Below, one piece after another: positions 1-43,874 of a DNA stretch of 64,000 nucleotides (its first letter is position 1; the number at the start of each line of letters is the position of its first letter). The position numbers and the translations under genes are program-made. This DNA is from Podarcis raffonei. Lineage: Eukaryota; Chordata; Lepidosauria; Squamata; Lacertidae. The notes under the pieces are model-generated. The model made no database searches and had not been told where the DNA came from. It saw nothing but the letters and a program-made list of their open reading frames with translations. Where the stretch lies: positions 68,386,831 to 68,450,830 of the forward strand of contig NC_070607.1 in the NCBI RefSeq assembly GCF_027172205.1, in the 5' to 3' direction.

Positions 1-770
1 AAATGGCAGAAAAAGAAGACTACATATGTGTGAGCTGTACGGGAAAGGACTCCCCATATCGAAAGTAACATGCCTGATGAACATAAGGACTCTACAACAG
101 AAGATTAGCTTTTTTTTTCCTCCACAAAGCCACTGGGCTGGTTTTAGAGCCAAGTTGCAAATGGTGCTACTTCTATCCTAATGGGATCATTTTTCAGACC
201 TTAAAACAATTTGACACTTTTGTATTTTTATCCTTTAAGCTGTTTGTGGTTATTGAGGTTTGAAATGCTGACTGTTCAGACAGGGGTTTTTCGCCAGTTT
301 GAAGGCATCAAAACATGCACCTTTTCATGTATAGCATTAAATTACCTCTTTGAAATTTACCAGCACATTTAATCAACTCTGTTTAGGTGCAAAACACTGC
401 ACTAAGAATTCCCATAATTCCTCTTTTTGAAGAAATCCCTGTTTACTCTTTTGAACATTTTTGAAAACTTTAGATTCCCCCCCCCCCTTTGATTTTGTAG
501 ACTAGGTTTATTTATCTGAGCAATAACTTCTGTGTCTGGTTTCAGTGACTGGAATTCTATTTCTGAACAGCGTGTGGTGCTTTTAGCATTGGTTAATGTA
601 CAGAAAGCAAATGTTTAGGTTCTAGTGTCACTGATGGACTAGTGATGTAGGAGACAAGAAAGCTCTGTAAAGTAATGGCCACAGCTGTATTTTGGCTTTT
701 TCTTCTTTTTTGGTAGCTTGTATCAAATGTTGCAGTTTATATTGTGGAATAAACCCTTGGTTATGTTACA
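1..770 (+). other. Possible 3' UTR tail of an upstream gene
   Basis: This AT-rich stretch has no convincing long frame. A short frame from base 3 ends in a stop near base 68 and could be the last few codons of an upstream exon, but I do not recognise it. An AATAAA followed by GT-rich sequence lies near 748, which would suit the 3' end of a + strand transcript. This is inference only; the stretch could equally be plain intergenic DNA. Confidence 0.25.
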
Positions 771-1092
771 AAATTCAATGCTGGTGTCTTCAAAGATGTT
801 GCATTGCAGCTGTTTCCCACCTTGATCACTTTTATGATGCATGTTTTCACATAATTATGTTTTTAAAAGCATCCATGCCATTGCATTTTGAGACGTCTTT
901 CTTTCCTTAATCCCACAGAGCCTAGATCTGCCTTGTAAAAACCTACTTCTTCATTACCTGTGGCAAATAGGTGTAGAAACTTAACAAATCTGTTTCTTTT
1001 CTAAGACCACGAATGTGTAGGCAAGTGGGTTTTATGAGGTAGTAACTTTTGTAGATATGTTTTACAAAGGTCTCTCAGATGACATAAATGAT

Positions 1093-1602
1093 GGAAGGGC
1101 CTTGCTCAGTGTAGAGTCCATGCTCTGCAGGCAAAACATCCCAGGTTCAGTCCTCAGCATCTCTAGACTTGTCACAGAATTCTGATGGAAATTGGTGTGG
1201 AAAATGCCAATGTTCACTTATTTGTCCCATGTCTGGAACAGAAATCAATTCAGTGAATATGATTGGTATTTGCTCTTGTTTTGAGTTCGCCAGTGGTGCA
1301 TGATTGATTGCGTCTTTCCCCATTTGTATTGAGTTCCCTATGTGTTGAAATGAATGACCATTGCATTGAAATGGTGTGTAATAACGTAATAATAGCAATT
1401 AATGTAAAACTCTGCCAAATTGGAAAGTGAGTCTAATAATGTAGTTTGTGTCAGAAGACAAACTGCAGCAGAATGGACATAAATGTCTTCTTCCATTCCT
1501 AGCATCTCCAGGTATGGGTGGGAGAGACCACTGCTTTAAACCCTGAGTGCCACTGCTAGTCAGTACCTGAGCTAGATGGACTAATGGTCTGATTCAATAT
1601 GA
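1093..1602 (+). repeat. tRNA-derived SINE, split by an insertion
   Basis: The left part (about 1093-1157) looks like a degraded tRNA-like head, with a B-box-like segment near 1141-1152. The right part (about 1498-1602) continues the same squamate SINE body, including the 'GAGCTAGATGGAC' block near 1570. The same family lies in reverse at 15995-16192. The two parts are separated by about 340 bp and share AGCATCTC at the joint, as expected if another element inserted and duplicated its target. The inserted DNA is not recognised. Confidence 0.55.
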
Positions 1603-2392
1603 GAGTCAGGATTCATCTGTGAGCTTTGTCAGTACAAGCCCTGCCCACGGCTATCTTATGTATTGGACTGGTGTTCCTTTTTGTGTCAATTCCTCATGGT
1701 ATATATTTGCTCACTTCTGACTTCGGTAAGTTTTTGGACAGCAGTCTTCACAACCAGATACCATTCTTTCCCAATTCATGGGTGACGAGAATACAGTTTG
1801 GAACTCTTGACCAGTGAGAAAAAGGACAGAAATATTCCTATCAGCTTTGATCTTCTTGCTTCTATCTCTATATAACTGCCACTACTAACATGTCCGACTG
1901 AGTTCAGAATCAATGTTATGTTAGATGATAGCTCAGTCAGCAGAGAATGAGACTCTTGACATACATTTGGCCTAAAATGTAACTTGCTAGCAGAACGAAA
2001 AAACATTGGCTGGCTGTTATATATTTTTTTAATGCCAAAAAATGCCAATACATTTAAAGCATAAAACATATTTGTAACACAAAAATCAAAAACTGGAATT
2101 CTTATTTACAGGCTTCTTATTTCATTTTAACTTCTGGAATTAGTGGTGGGAATATGCTATGGGATTAGTTCTTAAGACTTGCGCTAAATCTGACAGCTAG
2201 TGAGTACAAGCAGTACAAATTATGGATGCTATAGTCCAGGAGTTTCTTCTGTCTATCTTCAGCCCTTGTAGTGGTTCCAGAATAGCAATGGAAACTGTGT
2301 TTTATAATAAAGTATTGTCCCAACTGCAATGGGTTGGCTGCACTGACCAGTAGCACTTTCAGAATTCCCATTACTTGAGAACAAAGCATATT

Positions 2393-2542
2393 AAGACAGC
2401 CTTCCCCAGCCTGGCACTTGCCAAATGTTGGGACTGCAGTTCTCATAATCCTTTACCCATTGTCGTGATGGCTGGGGTTGAGGGCAGTTGGGAGTCTCAA
2501 CATTTGGAGCACCAGCCTGAGGAAGGCTACCTGAGGGAAAGC
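2393..2542. repeat. Foldback interspersed repeat
   Basis: A diverged copy of a common squamate repeat whose two halves are inverted relative to each other. The left arm reads roughly 'CCAAATGTTGGGACTGCAG' and the right arm 'GGGAGTCTCAACATTTGGAG', around a centre near 2465. Related copies lie at about 8545-8660, 15804-15946 and 60463-60592. It has no coding capacity. Confidence 0.5.
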
Positions 2543-3053
2543 CTTTCCTTGAAAGCCATGCCCGAAACAATCCTAATGCCACATTTATTTATTTTAATAA
2601 ATAAAGAGCATATTGATCAACACTTGGGCGGAGGGGCAGAATGAAAAATATTTTGCTCCTTTATGAAGAAATCTGTTCCAGAACTGTATAAAAAGATTGT
2701 GTGTGAGAGAAATACTGTCCTAGGTGTATTCCTTTCCAAAATGCTGTGTTGCTTGGGTGGAAAATCAGTGGACACCTCTGCTAGCAGATTCTGAGGGAAC
2801 GTGATTTTTGCAGACTAGCTCTTCCTGCTGTAGTCAACCTATGCCACCTCCCATATTTTCAGAAGTGTCCCTCAACATTCGCTCTGATTTTGGGGAAATG
2901 CTTGTACCTGTGGGGGCAAGGAAGAAATGGTGAACAACCCCCTCTGTGATCATCCATTGGCTTAGCAGAAGCACCTGCTGAATCAAAAGTCCTCTTGTGA
3001 GCTTAAGAACACCAACGCGTATCTTTGAGTTGGCACAACTCATCCAAGTTATA

Positions 3054-3263
3054 CAGTGGTACCTCGGGTTACAGACGCTTCAGGTTACAGACTCCGCTAA
3101 CCCAGAAATAGTACCTTGGGTTAAGAACTTTGCTTCAGGATGAGAACAGAAATCATATGGTTGCGGCTTGGCAGCTGCTGGAGGCCCCATTAGCTAAAGT
3201 GATACCTCTAGGTTAAGAACGGACCTCCAGAACGAATTAAGTTCTTAACCCAAGGTACCACTG
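3054..3263. mobile_element. TIR element, CAGTGGTACCTC family (MITE)
   Basis: The element begins CAGTGGTACCTCGGGTTA and ends with the inverted copy, GGTACCACTG, and TA dinucleotides flank both ends. It is about 210 bp long and non-coding. TA target sites and CAG...CTG ends fit non-autonomous Tc1/mariner elements of Tigger/pogo type. Other copies are at about 14480-14686, 23107-23360 and 62743-62984. Confidence 0.8.
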
Positions 3264-3735
3264 TACCATGAAAACACAAAGTAGCCGCATCAATAGAGTA
3301 GTAACAAAAGTTTTGTAGACTGTTCAGCCCTTAGATTTTCAGAAATGTACCCTCTTCAGACCAATAAACATCTTATTTCAATCGACAATGTTACCTTGGA
3401 GCCAGTGCTGCCAGCCTTTCCCTTTATGAGAGATGCATGTTTAAAGGTAAAAACATTATTGGCCCATGACAGTGTTTTTATTTTGGGGAGAGGGGAGCAC
3501 CTATTGTATGGGAGTGTAAGAAAGAGTGGCCAATATTACATTGTTTTGCCAGGTTCCTGCAAAGGCCCTCAGCTTCGAAAGCACTGCATTGTGGGAAGGA
3601 AACAAAAAACCAGACTTTATCATATCACCACTGCACAGCCAGCATGAGATTGGGTTACATACAGTGGTCTGTTTGGTTCCCTGTACAATAGTGAGGTTAT
3701 TACAGAGAGATTGCCATCATTTTGACAGAGTCAGA

Positions 3736-3950
3736 TCTAGAACACAAGGACGCTGGTATAAGAAAACACTGAGATCTTTCATATGGAAGCACTTAAATAG
3801 GGTTGTTTTGTCACCATGCCGGTCTATGCAAAGCAGTGTTTTCAAGCATTTACTCTAGAACACATGGGTGCTGATGTAACAAGCCAGTCCTGGAAACATT
3901 TAAATTGTCACCGTGTTGATCTGTGCAAAGCGTTGTCCTCTCAGGCATTC
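3736..3950. repeat. Diverged tandem duplication, two units
   Basis: Two neighbouring units both start TCTAGAACACA (3736 and 3854). They share the later blocks 'GTCACC', a GATCT/GGTCT-like segment, 'TGCAAAGC' and a 'CAGGCATT/CAAGCATT' end. The first unit is 118 bp and the second about 97 bp. The source is not recognised, and no coding signal is shared between the units. Confidence 0.5.
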
Positions 3951-5467
3951 TCTTTAGTGAAAGCCGTTGCACAACAAAGCCAGCTAGGGAGCTTTGTCCT
4001 AAAATAGCAACTATGAAATTGGGTTAGTACAAACACTGTATTGGTAATAGGCCAGAAATAATAATGTCTCTGTTCATCTGGATGTTTATAGGCTCTGTCA
4101 TGCACTTCACTGACATGACACATGTCTCACTACTGCCTGCTCATGAGATCTGAACTGGCATATTTAATTCTGGCTACAACCCAACTTTACCTCAGAATGT
4201 GCTAGTTCAAAAGGAAGATGCCTATAGTCAGACCATGCTTGTGGTTTCATGCATCCATCTGCAGGACAAACAATAGGGTATTTATAGGACATGTTGGATT
4301 TGTGAAAAATCCACACATTTTTTCTGTGGTTTTTGCATGATTAATTAAATGCATTTCAGCCACTCTTAAGAAAAGCATTGCAAGCCATTCAGCAGTTTGC
4401 TTCAGCATACAATTGGGGGGTGGGGGTGGAGGAAAAAGAACTTTGCTATGTATTGATGCTGCAGGACATTTGTTACAGGTGCCACATAATACTTGTTCTG
4501 CACTTGTAATAAATCTGTCTTTTAGTGTGGCAGCATGTACACTGTGGAACTTCCTGTGAATGAGGTCAGGTAGTAGGCACTTTCACTGTAATCTTAATGG
4601 TGCCTGTTTGAAACATATTTTGTTTAGGCAAGCCCTCCAGGCATGTAGAAGTTGCAAGTATTTTTTTTCTTTTCAGCTCTGATTAATAAAAGTCTCCTCT
4701 CATCATCATCATTATTATATTTATATATCAACTTCGATTTGAAATTACAAGGCAATGTACAAAAAAAAAACACACAGTACAAAATAAATCAGCAGACAAT
4801 AGACAAGGACAGACATAAAATTTATAAATGCAACCAAATTCTGGTCAATTCTTAGGGCCTCTTGGTGTAGCCTTTGTATTTTGTATCCTCCATAGCACCC
4901 GTCCAATCCATATAAGGGAAGTCAGCTGTGGCAATACAGTGTAGCCCTTCAGTTCTCCTGTTCTTCCAGGGCTGTACGAGCAGTTGGCTTAAGAAAGCAG
5001 CCCTTATTGGGCTTTCAGCAATCTTCTCTCTCTTTACTGCCTCACCACTATTTGAAGTACAGCCAAGAGAATCATGCCAAGCTACAGCTCTGCTTGCTTT
5101 TAGCTCATAGTTCACTACTGAGAAGGATGGGTGAGTGGGAGGGCATTTTAATTCTGATGGTGGCAGTGAGGGGGGGAAATGCTTGGTTTTTTAGAGACAC
5201 AATATTGTGTATGCACAGTGATGGCTGTTCATTAATAGCAATCATGCATGCTATCCAGCAGGGGCCCATGACATGTATACAACCATGTGCCATCTCAAAT
5301 AATATTTTTTTCTGGTCACCTCACCACCCACCTAACTTTTGATATCAGGGACACCCAGAGGAGCTCTGATTACCTTAATATCCAGACAGTGGGAGCTTGC
5401 AGTCCTTTCAGATGCCCCTTCAGTACATCTCCACATTTTACCACTGCTCAGCTGACTGTCCAGAGCT

Positions 5468-8206
5468 TTGCAATGGCCAGAACAAATCAGAATGAATGTA
5501 AAGAATGTAATTCTAAGCACACATGAGAGTAAGCCTGGTGAAACCTGGTGGGATAAGTCCCACGATTGGAATGTAATAATGGAGGGATACAATCTATTTC
5601 AGAGAAACAGACCAGACAAGAAAGGAGGAGGAGTGGCGTTATATGTCAGGGATGTGTATACCTGTGAAGAGATCCAAGATTTAGAACCTCAAAGCCAAAG
5701 TGAGAGCATTTGGGTCAAAATTAAGGGAGAGAAGAATAACAGTGACCTCATTGTGGGAGTTTACTATAGATCCCCAAGCCAAACGGAGGACATAGATGAT
5801 GCCTTCCTGGAACAGATGGCCAAGCATGCAAAAGGAAGGGAGATAGTAGTAATGGGGGACTTCAATTACCCGGATATTTGTTGGATGTCAAACTCAGCCA
5901 AGAGCATAAGGTCAAACAGATTCCTCACTGGCCTTGCAGACAACTTCATTGTCCAGAAAGTGGGAGAAGCTACAAGAGGAACAGCCATTTTAGATCTGGT
6001 CCTAACCAATGTTGATGACCTGGTTAGTGGGGTAGAAGTGGAAGGATCATTAGGCGCGAGTGATCATGCTCTTCTGAAGTTTACTATACAGCGGAAAGGA
6101 GCAGCCAAGCATACTAGGACTCAATTTCTCGACTTTAAGAAAGCCGACTTCATAAAACTTAGGGAAGTGCTGGGTGAGATCCCATGGACAGTAATACTAA
6201 AAGGAAAGGGAGTTCATGATGGCTGGGAGTTTGTTAAGAGGGAGATAGTAAAAGCACAACTTCAGGCAATACCAATGAGACGGAAACATGGAAGGTGCCT
6301 AAAGAAGCCAGGGTGGCTATCTAAAGAACTTTTAACTGAGTTAAGATTAAAAAAGGATGTGTACAAAAAATGGAAAAGGGGGGAAACCACCAAAGAGGAA
6401 TTCAAACAAATAGCCAGCACGTGTAGACACAAAGTCAGAAAAGCTAAAGCACAGAATGAACTCAGGCTTGCTAGAGAGGTTAAAAGCAACAAAAAAGGCT
6501 TTTATGGGTATGTTCGTAGCAAAAGGAAGAACAAAGAAACAGTGGGGTCACTCAGAGGAGAAGATGGTGAAATGCAAACAGGGGACACAGAAAGGGCTGA
6601 ACTCCTCAATGCCTTCTTTGCCTCAGTCTTCTCCGATAAAGAAAACAATGCCCGACCTGAAGAATTTGGAGCAAATGATTCAGCAGAGGAAACACAGCCC
6701 AGAATAACTAAGGAGATAGTACAAGAATACTTGGCTAGTCTAGATGTATTCAAGTCTCCAGGGCCAGATGAACTGCATCCAAGAGTATTAAAAGAACTGG
6801 CAGATGTGATTTCAGAACCACTGGCAGTCATCTTTGAGAATTCCTGGAGAACAGGCGAAGTCCCGGCAGACTGGAGGAGGGCAAATGTTGTCCCTATTTT
6901 CAAAAAGGGGAAAAGAGAGGACCCAAATAATTACCGCCCAGTCAGTCTGACATCAATACCAGGGAAGATTCTGGAGCAGATCATTAAGCAAACAGTCTGT
7001 GAGCACCTGGAAAGGAATGCTGTGATCACCAATAGTCAGCATGGATTTCTGAAAAATAAGTCATGTCAGACTAACCTGATCTCGTTTTTTGACAGAATTA
7101 CAAGCCTGGTAGATGAAGGGAACGCAGTGGATGTAGCCTACCTTGATTTCAGCAAGGCATTTGACAAGGTGCCCCATGATATTCTTGTAAAGAAGCTGGT
7201 AAAATGCGGTCTTGACTATGCTACCACTCAGTGGATTTGTAACTGGCTGACTGACCGAACCCAAAGGGTGCTCATCAATGGTTCCTCTTCATCCTGGAGA
7301 AGAGTGACTAGTGGGGTGCCACAGGGTTCTGTCTTGGGCCCGGTCTTATTCAACATCTTTATCAACGACTTGGATGATGGACTCAAGGGCATCCTGATCA
7401 AATTTGCAGATGACACCAAACTGGGAGGGGTGGCTAACACCCCAGAGGACAGGAACACACTTCAAAACGACCTTGACAGATTAGAGAACTGGGCCAAAAC
7501 AAACAAGATGAATTTTAACAGGGAGAAATGTAAAGTATTGCACTTGGGCAAAAAAAATGAGAGGCACAAATACAAGATGGGTGACACCTGGCTTGAGAGC
7601 ACTACATGTGAAAAGGATCTAGGAGTCTTGGTTGACCACAAACTTGACATGAGCCAACAGTGTGACGCGGCAGCTAAAAAAGCCAATGCAATTCTGGGCT
7701 GCATCAATAGGAGTATCGCATCTAGATCAAGGGAAGTAATAGTGCCACTGTATTCTGCTCTGGTCAGACCTCACCTGGAGTACTGTGTCCAGTTCTGGGC
7801 ACCACAGTTCAAGAAGGACATTGACAAACTGGAACGTGTCCAGAGGAGGGCAACCAAAATGGTCAAAGGCCTGGAAACGATGCCTTATGAGGAACGGCTA
7901 AGGGAGCTGGGCATGTTTAGCCTGGAGAAGAGGAGGTTAAGGGGTGATATGATAGCCATGTTCAAATATATAAAAGGATGTCACATAGAGGAGGGAGAAA
8001 GGTTGTTTTCTGCTGCTCCAGAGAAGCGGACACGGAGCAATGGATCCAAACTACAAGAAAGAAGATTCCACCTAAACATTAGGAAGAACTTCCTGACAGT
8101 AAGAGCTGTTCGACAGTGGAATTTGCTGCCAAGGAGTGTGGTGGAGTCTCCTTCTTTGGAGGTCTTTAAGCAGAGGCTTGACAACCATATGTCAGGAGTG
8201 CTCTGA
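5468..8206 (+). CDS. CR1 ORF2 remnant: endonuclease (partial) and reverse transcriptase
   Basis: A 912-codon open frame. The first 17 or so codons are probably flanking DNA rather than LINE. Homology starts around ETWWD (residues 25-29), so the beginning of the APE-type endonuclease is absent. Visible endonuclease motifs are GGGVALYV (about 53-60), GDFN (130-133) and SDHALL (about 198-203). Reverse transcriptase motifs are [12 protein letters not shown] (about 558-569), [10 protein letters not shown] and the catalytic FADDT (about 644). The C-terminal part is the usual CR1 tail. It retains the RT catalytic residues, but with a headless endonuclease it is unlikely to move on its own. The first Met is not a natural start. 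Confidence 0.85.
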   Translation: MQWPEQIRMNVKNVILSTHESKPGETWWDKSHDWNVIMEGYNLFQRNRPDKKGGGVALYVRDVYTCEEIQDLEPQSQSESIWVKIKGEKNNSDLIVGVYYRSPSQTEDIDDAFLEQMAKHAKGREIVVMGDFNYPDICWMSNSAKSIRSNRFLTGLADNFIVQKVGEATRGTAILDLVLTNVDDLVSGVEVEGSLGASDHALLKFTIQRKGAAKHTRTQFLDFKKADFIKLREVLGEIPWTVILKGKGVHDGWEFVKREIVKAQLQAIPMRRKHGRCLKKPGWLSKELLTELRLKKDVYKKWKRGETTKEEFKQIASTCRHKVRKAKAQNELRLAREVKSNKKGFYGYVRSKRKNKETVGSLRGEDGEMQTGDTERAELLNAFFASVFSDKENNARPEEFGANDSAEETQPRITKEIVQEYLASLDVFKSPGPDELHPRVLKELADVISEPLAVIFENSWRTGEVPADWRRANVVPIFKKGKREDPNNYRPVSLTSIPGKILEQIIKQTVCEHLERNAVITNSQHGFLKNKSCQTNLISFFDRITSLVDEGNAVDVAYLDFSKAFDKVPHDILVKKLVKCGLDYATTQWICNWLTDRTQRVLINGSSSSWRRVTSGVPQGSVLGPVLFNIFINDLDDGLKGILIKFADDTKLGGVANTPEDRNTLQNDLDRLENWAKTNKMNFNREKCKVLHLGKKNERHKYKMGDTWLESTTCEKDLGVLVDHKLDMSQQCDAAAKKANAILGCINRSIASRSREVIVPLYSALVRPHLEYCVQFWAPQFKKDIDKLERVQRRATKMVKGLETMPYEERLRELGMFSLEKRRLRGDMIAMFKYIKGCHIEEGERLFSAAPEKRTRSNGSKLQERRFHLNIRKNFLTVRAVRQWNLLPRSVVESPSLEVFKQRLDNHMSGVL

Positions 8207-8294
8207 TGGTGTTTCCTGCTTGGCAGGGGGTTGGACTCGATGGCCCTTGTGGTCTCTTCCAACTCTATGATTCTATGATTCTATGATTCTAAGC
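5519..8294 (+). mobile_element. CR1 LINE, 5'-truncated, recent
   Basis: A CR1 retrotransposon copy ending in the family's ATTCTATG repeats (about 8270-8290). A candidate 9-bp target duplication, ATTCTAAGC, lies at 5510-5518 and 8286-8294; the right copy overlaps the terminal repeats, so it is provisional. The 5' part, including any ORF1 and the start of the endonuclease, is missing. The rest is open without a stop, which argues for young age. A reverse-oriented partial copy lies at 13333-14365. Confidence 0.9.
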
Positions 8295-8392
8295 CCATTT
8301 CAATCAGGGTTCCCTAACTGGTCAGAAATAAGTTCGTATAGTCCCTCGACAGTCAAGAAGCAAGGTCATTTCTCCTCCCTGTCTTTTGTCTT

Positions 8393-8475
8393 GTTATTTA
8401 TTTTAAATTTTATTGATTAAATTTGTATACCACCCTTCATCTGACGATCACAGGGCCGTTCGCAACATACAAAAT
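8393..8475 (-). repeat. L2-like LINE 3' end
   Basis: An AT-rich tail followed by 'TATACCACCCTTCATC' and 'CAGGGCCGTTCGCAAC'. This is the reverse of the common squamate L2-type 3' end that reads towards 'GTATAAAT...AATAAATAA'. It is a short fragment with no coding part. Confidence 0.5.
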
Positions 8476-8544
8476 GAAAACAAAAAACACATCATAATCA
8501 TCCTCATTCTCATCAACAAACAAACCAATAACCAGTAGGGAGGA

Positions 8545-8660
8545 ACATGTGATCTTCGTTGGACTCCAACTCGCACCATTCCCAGCCAGCGTAACCAATG
8601 GTCAGGGGGTGAAGGAAGTTGTAGCCCAGCAAGGGCCAAACATTCCCCACCCCCTGCTTT
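8545..8660. repeat. Foldback interspersed repeat
   Basis: Same foldback family as 2393-2542. The arms are 'GTTGGACTCCAACTCGCACC' on the left and 'GAAGTTGTAGCCCAGCAAGG' on the right, around the centre 'ACCAATGGTC'. It is diverged and lies just before the CYB5B retrocopy. Confidence 0.45.
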
Positions 8661-8797
8661 AAGATGTAGGTGAACAGTCAATTTTTGTATTGTATCTGCC
8701 CATCCCTGTTTCCAGCAAAAGCTATTGAGCTGGACCCCTAAGCCAGCCAAAAATGGATGGATCCCACCGTCCATTTTTTTATTTCAAAAGTCAGCCT

Positions 8798-9811
8798 GTT
8801 CAGTCAAGGCGGGCGAGTCTGAATGGGGTCAAGAAAGGAGCATGATAGCGGGGACATGCTGAAGACCTGCGAAAGGGGATCCATCTTCACCCTGGACAAA
8901 GTGGTGAAGCGAAACAAGGAGACCTGGCTGGTCATCAGTGGGCGCCCGCTTCCTCAGTGGGCATCCAGGTGGAGAGGAGATTCTGCTTGAACAAGCTGGT
9001 AGAGATGCCACTGAGAACTTTGAAGATGTTGGCCACTCTTTGGATGCCCGAGAGATGCTTGACCAATGCCTTATAGGAGAGTTTCATCCGTATGGCAGTA
9101 ATCCTAATGCCTCCAAGGTTCCAAACAAGTCTTCTTCGAAAGAATGAAGTTTCCAGACAGTCTGGCTGATCCCTGTTTTGGGAGCCACAGTCTTGGGATT
9201 GATGTATCCCTACTACATGATGGATGGGAAATTCTCCTGATTTGACCTTGCTGAGCCTTTAGGACTGGAAACCATGCCTTGCCACTGAAAATGGGGTTTT
9301 ACTAAATTTGATGAACATAGATTTTGTCCTTCACTTGCATCAGCCAGTCCAGCAGCCCTGCTGTCTGCAAAGCTAAGCAGGAATTTGGTGGGGCTCACTG
9401 CTATCTTTCTTGTAACTGCAGAAACAGCAACTTCCTGCCATTCCATGGCATGGCATTTCTGTCACCATTGACCATGAGTCACTTTTCATCCAGCAGCTTC
9501 TGACTTGTCGTGATGGTGACCTATGCCAGCCTGTCCCATTAAGTACCAGCAGAATGAGATGGCATGCTGTCAACATTTCTCTTTAGCAGACCAGCAAGAG
9601 AAATGGCTCCACCAGCACAGCGCAGACTGGGAACAGCAGTACACCTGCCTCTTCTCGGGTGTTTTCCTTCAGCTTCTTTCCGTACATGGTTTTTTGAAAC
9701 GGTTAAATGGGTACATTTTTCTTTCAGTCTTCTGCTTTACATAGTCTACCTTTTTAATCTGCCTGATCTGTAATAAAGGACTCCTCCAATTAAAAAAAAA
9801 AAGTAAAAGTT
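8798..9811 (+). pseudogene. CYB5B: Processed pseudogene of cytochrome b5 type B
   Basis: An intronless copy of the tail-anchored outer-mitochondrial cytochrome b5 (CYB5B). Residues from 8823 onward match the start of the b5 fold ([13 protein letters not shown]). The frame then shifts, with a few codons lost before the haem loop, and continues as [20 protein letters not shown] and [12 protein letters not shown], keeping both haem-ligand histidines. A stop follows SSKE, and the membrane tail continues in another frame (GATVLGLMYPYYMMDGKFS, stop at 9238). A 3' UTR, an AATAAA at 9772 and an A-rich tail at 9792-9802 follow. A candidate 8-bp duplication, GTCAGCCT, is at 8790-8797 and 9812-9819. LINE-mediated retroposition is inferred. 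Confidence 0.9.
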
Positions 9812-10099
9812 GTCAGCCTAAGGATGCGATGCTTCCATCCGTGCTGCAGGGGGCGCTCTCCGAGAACTGGTTCCGGCGGGATCCTCGCCGGCGCCGCTCT
9901 CCGCGCGAGAGCACGTCGTTGCGTGCGCGTTTGGCGCGCGGTGGCGGCAGCAGCCGCGGCCCTCAGCCCGCCTAGTGCCGCCTTTCCCTCACCCGCTGCT
10001 GCCTTTCCTCCCGCCTCGCGCTTCCTCCCGCCCCCACCCCCCAGCCCCGCGGAGGTTCTCCCTCGCCTTTGCTGCTGCTCTCCTCAGGGGCGCGGCGGG

Positions 10100-43874
<33,775 letters not shown>

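Noticed and set aside
692-910. A 72-codon + strand frame rich in cysteine.
   Set aside because: No homology that I recognise, no splice-site support and AT-rich surroundings. It is likely chance.
6262-8262. Minus-strand frames within the CR1 element.
   Set aside because: They are shadows of the well-supported + strand CR1 frame.
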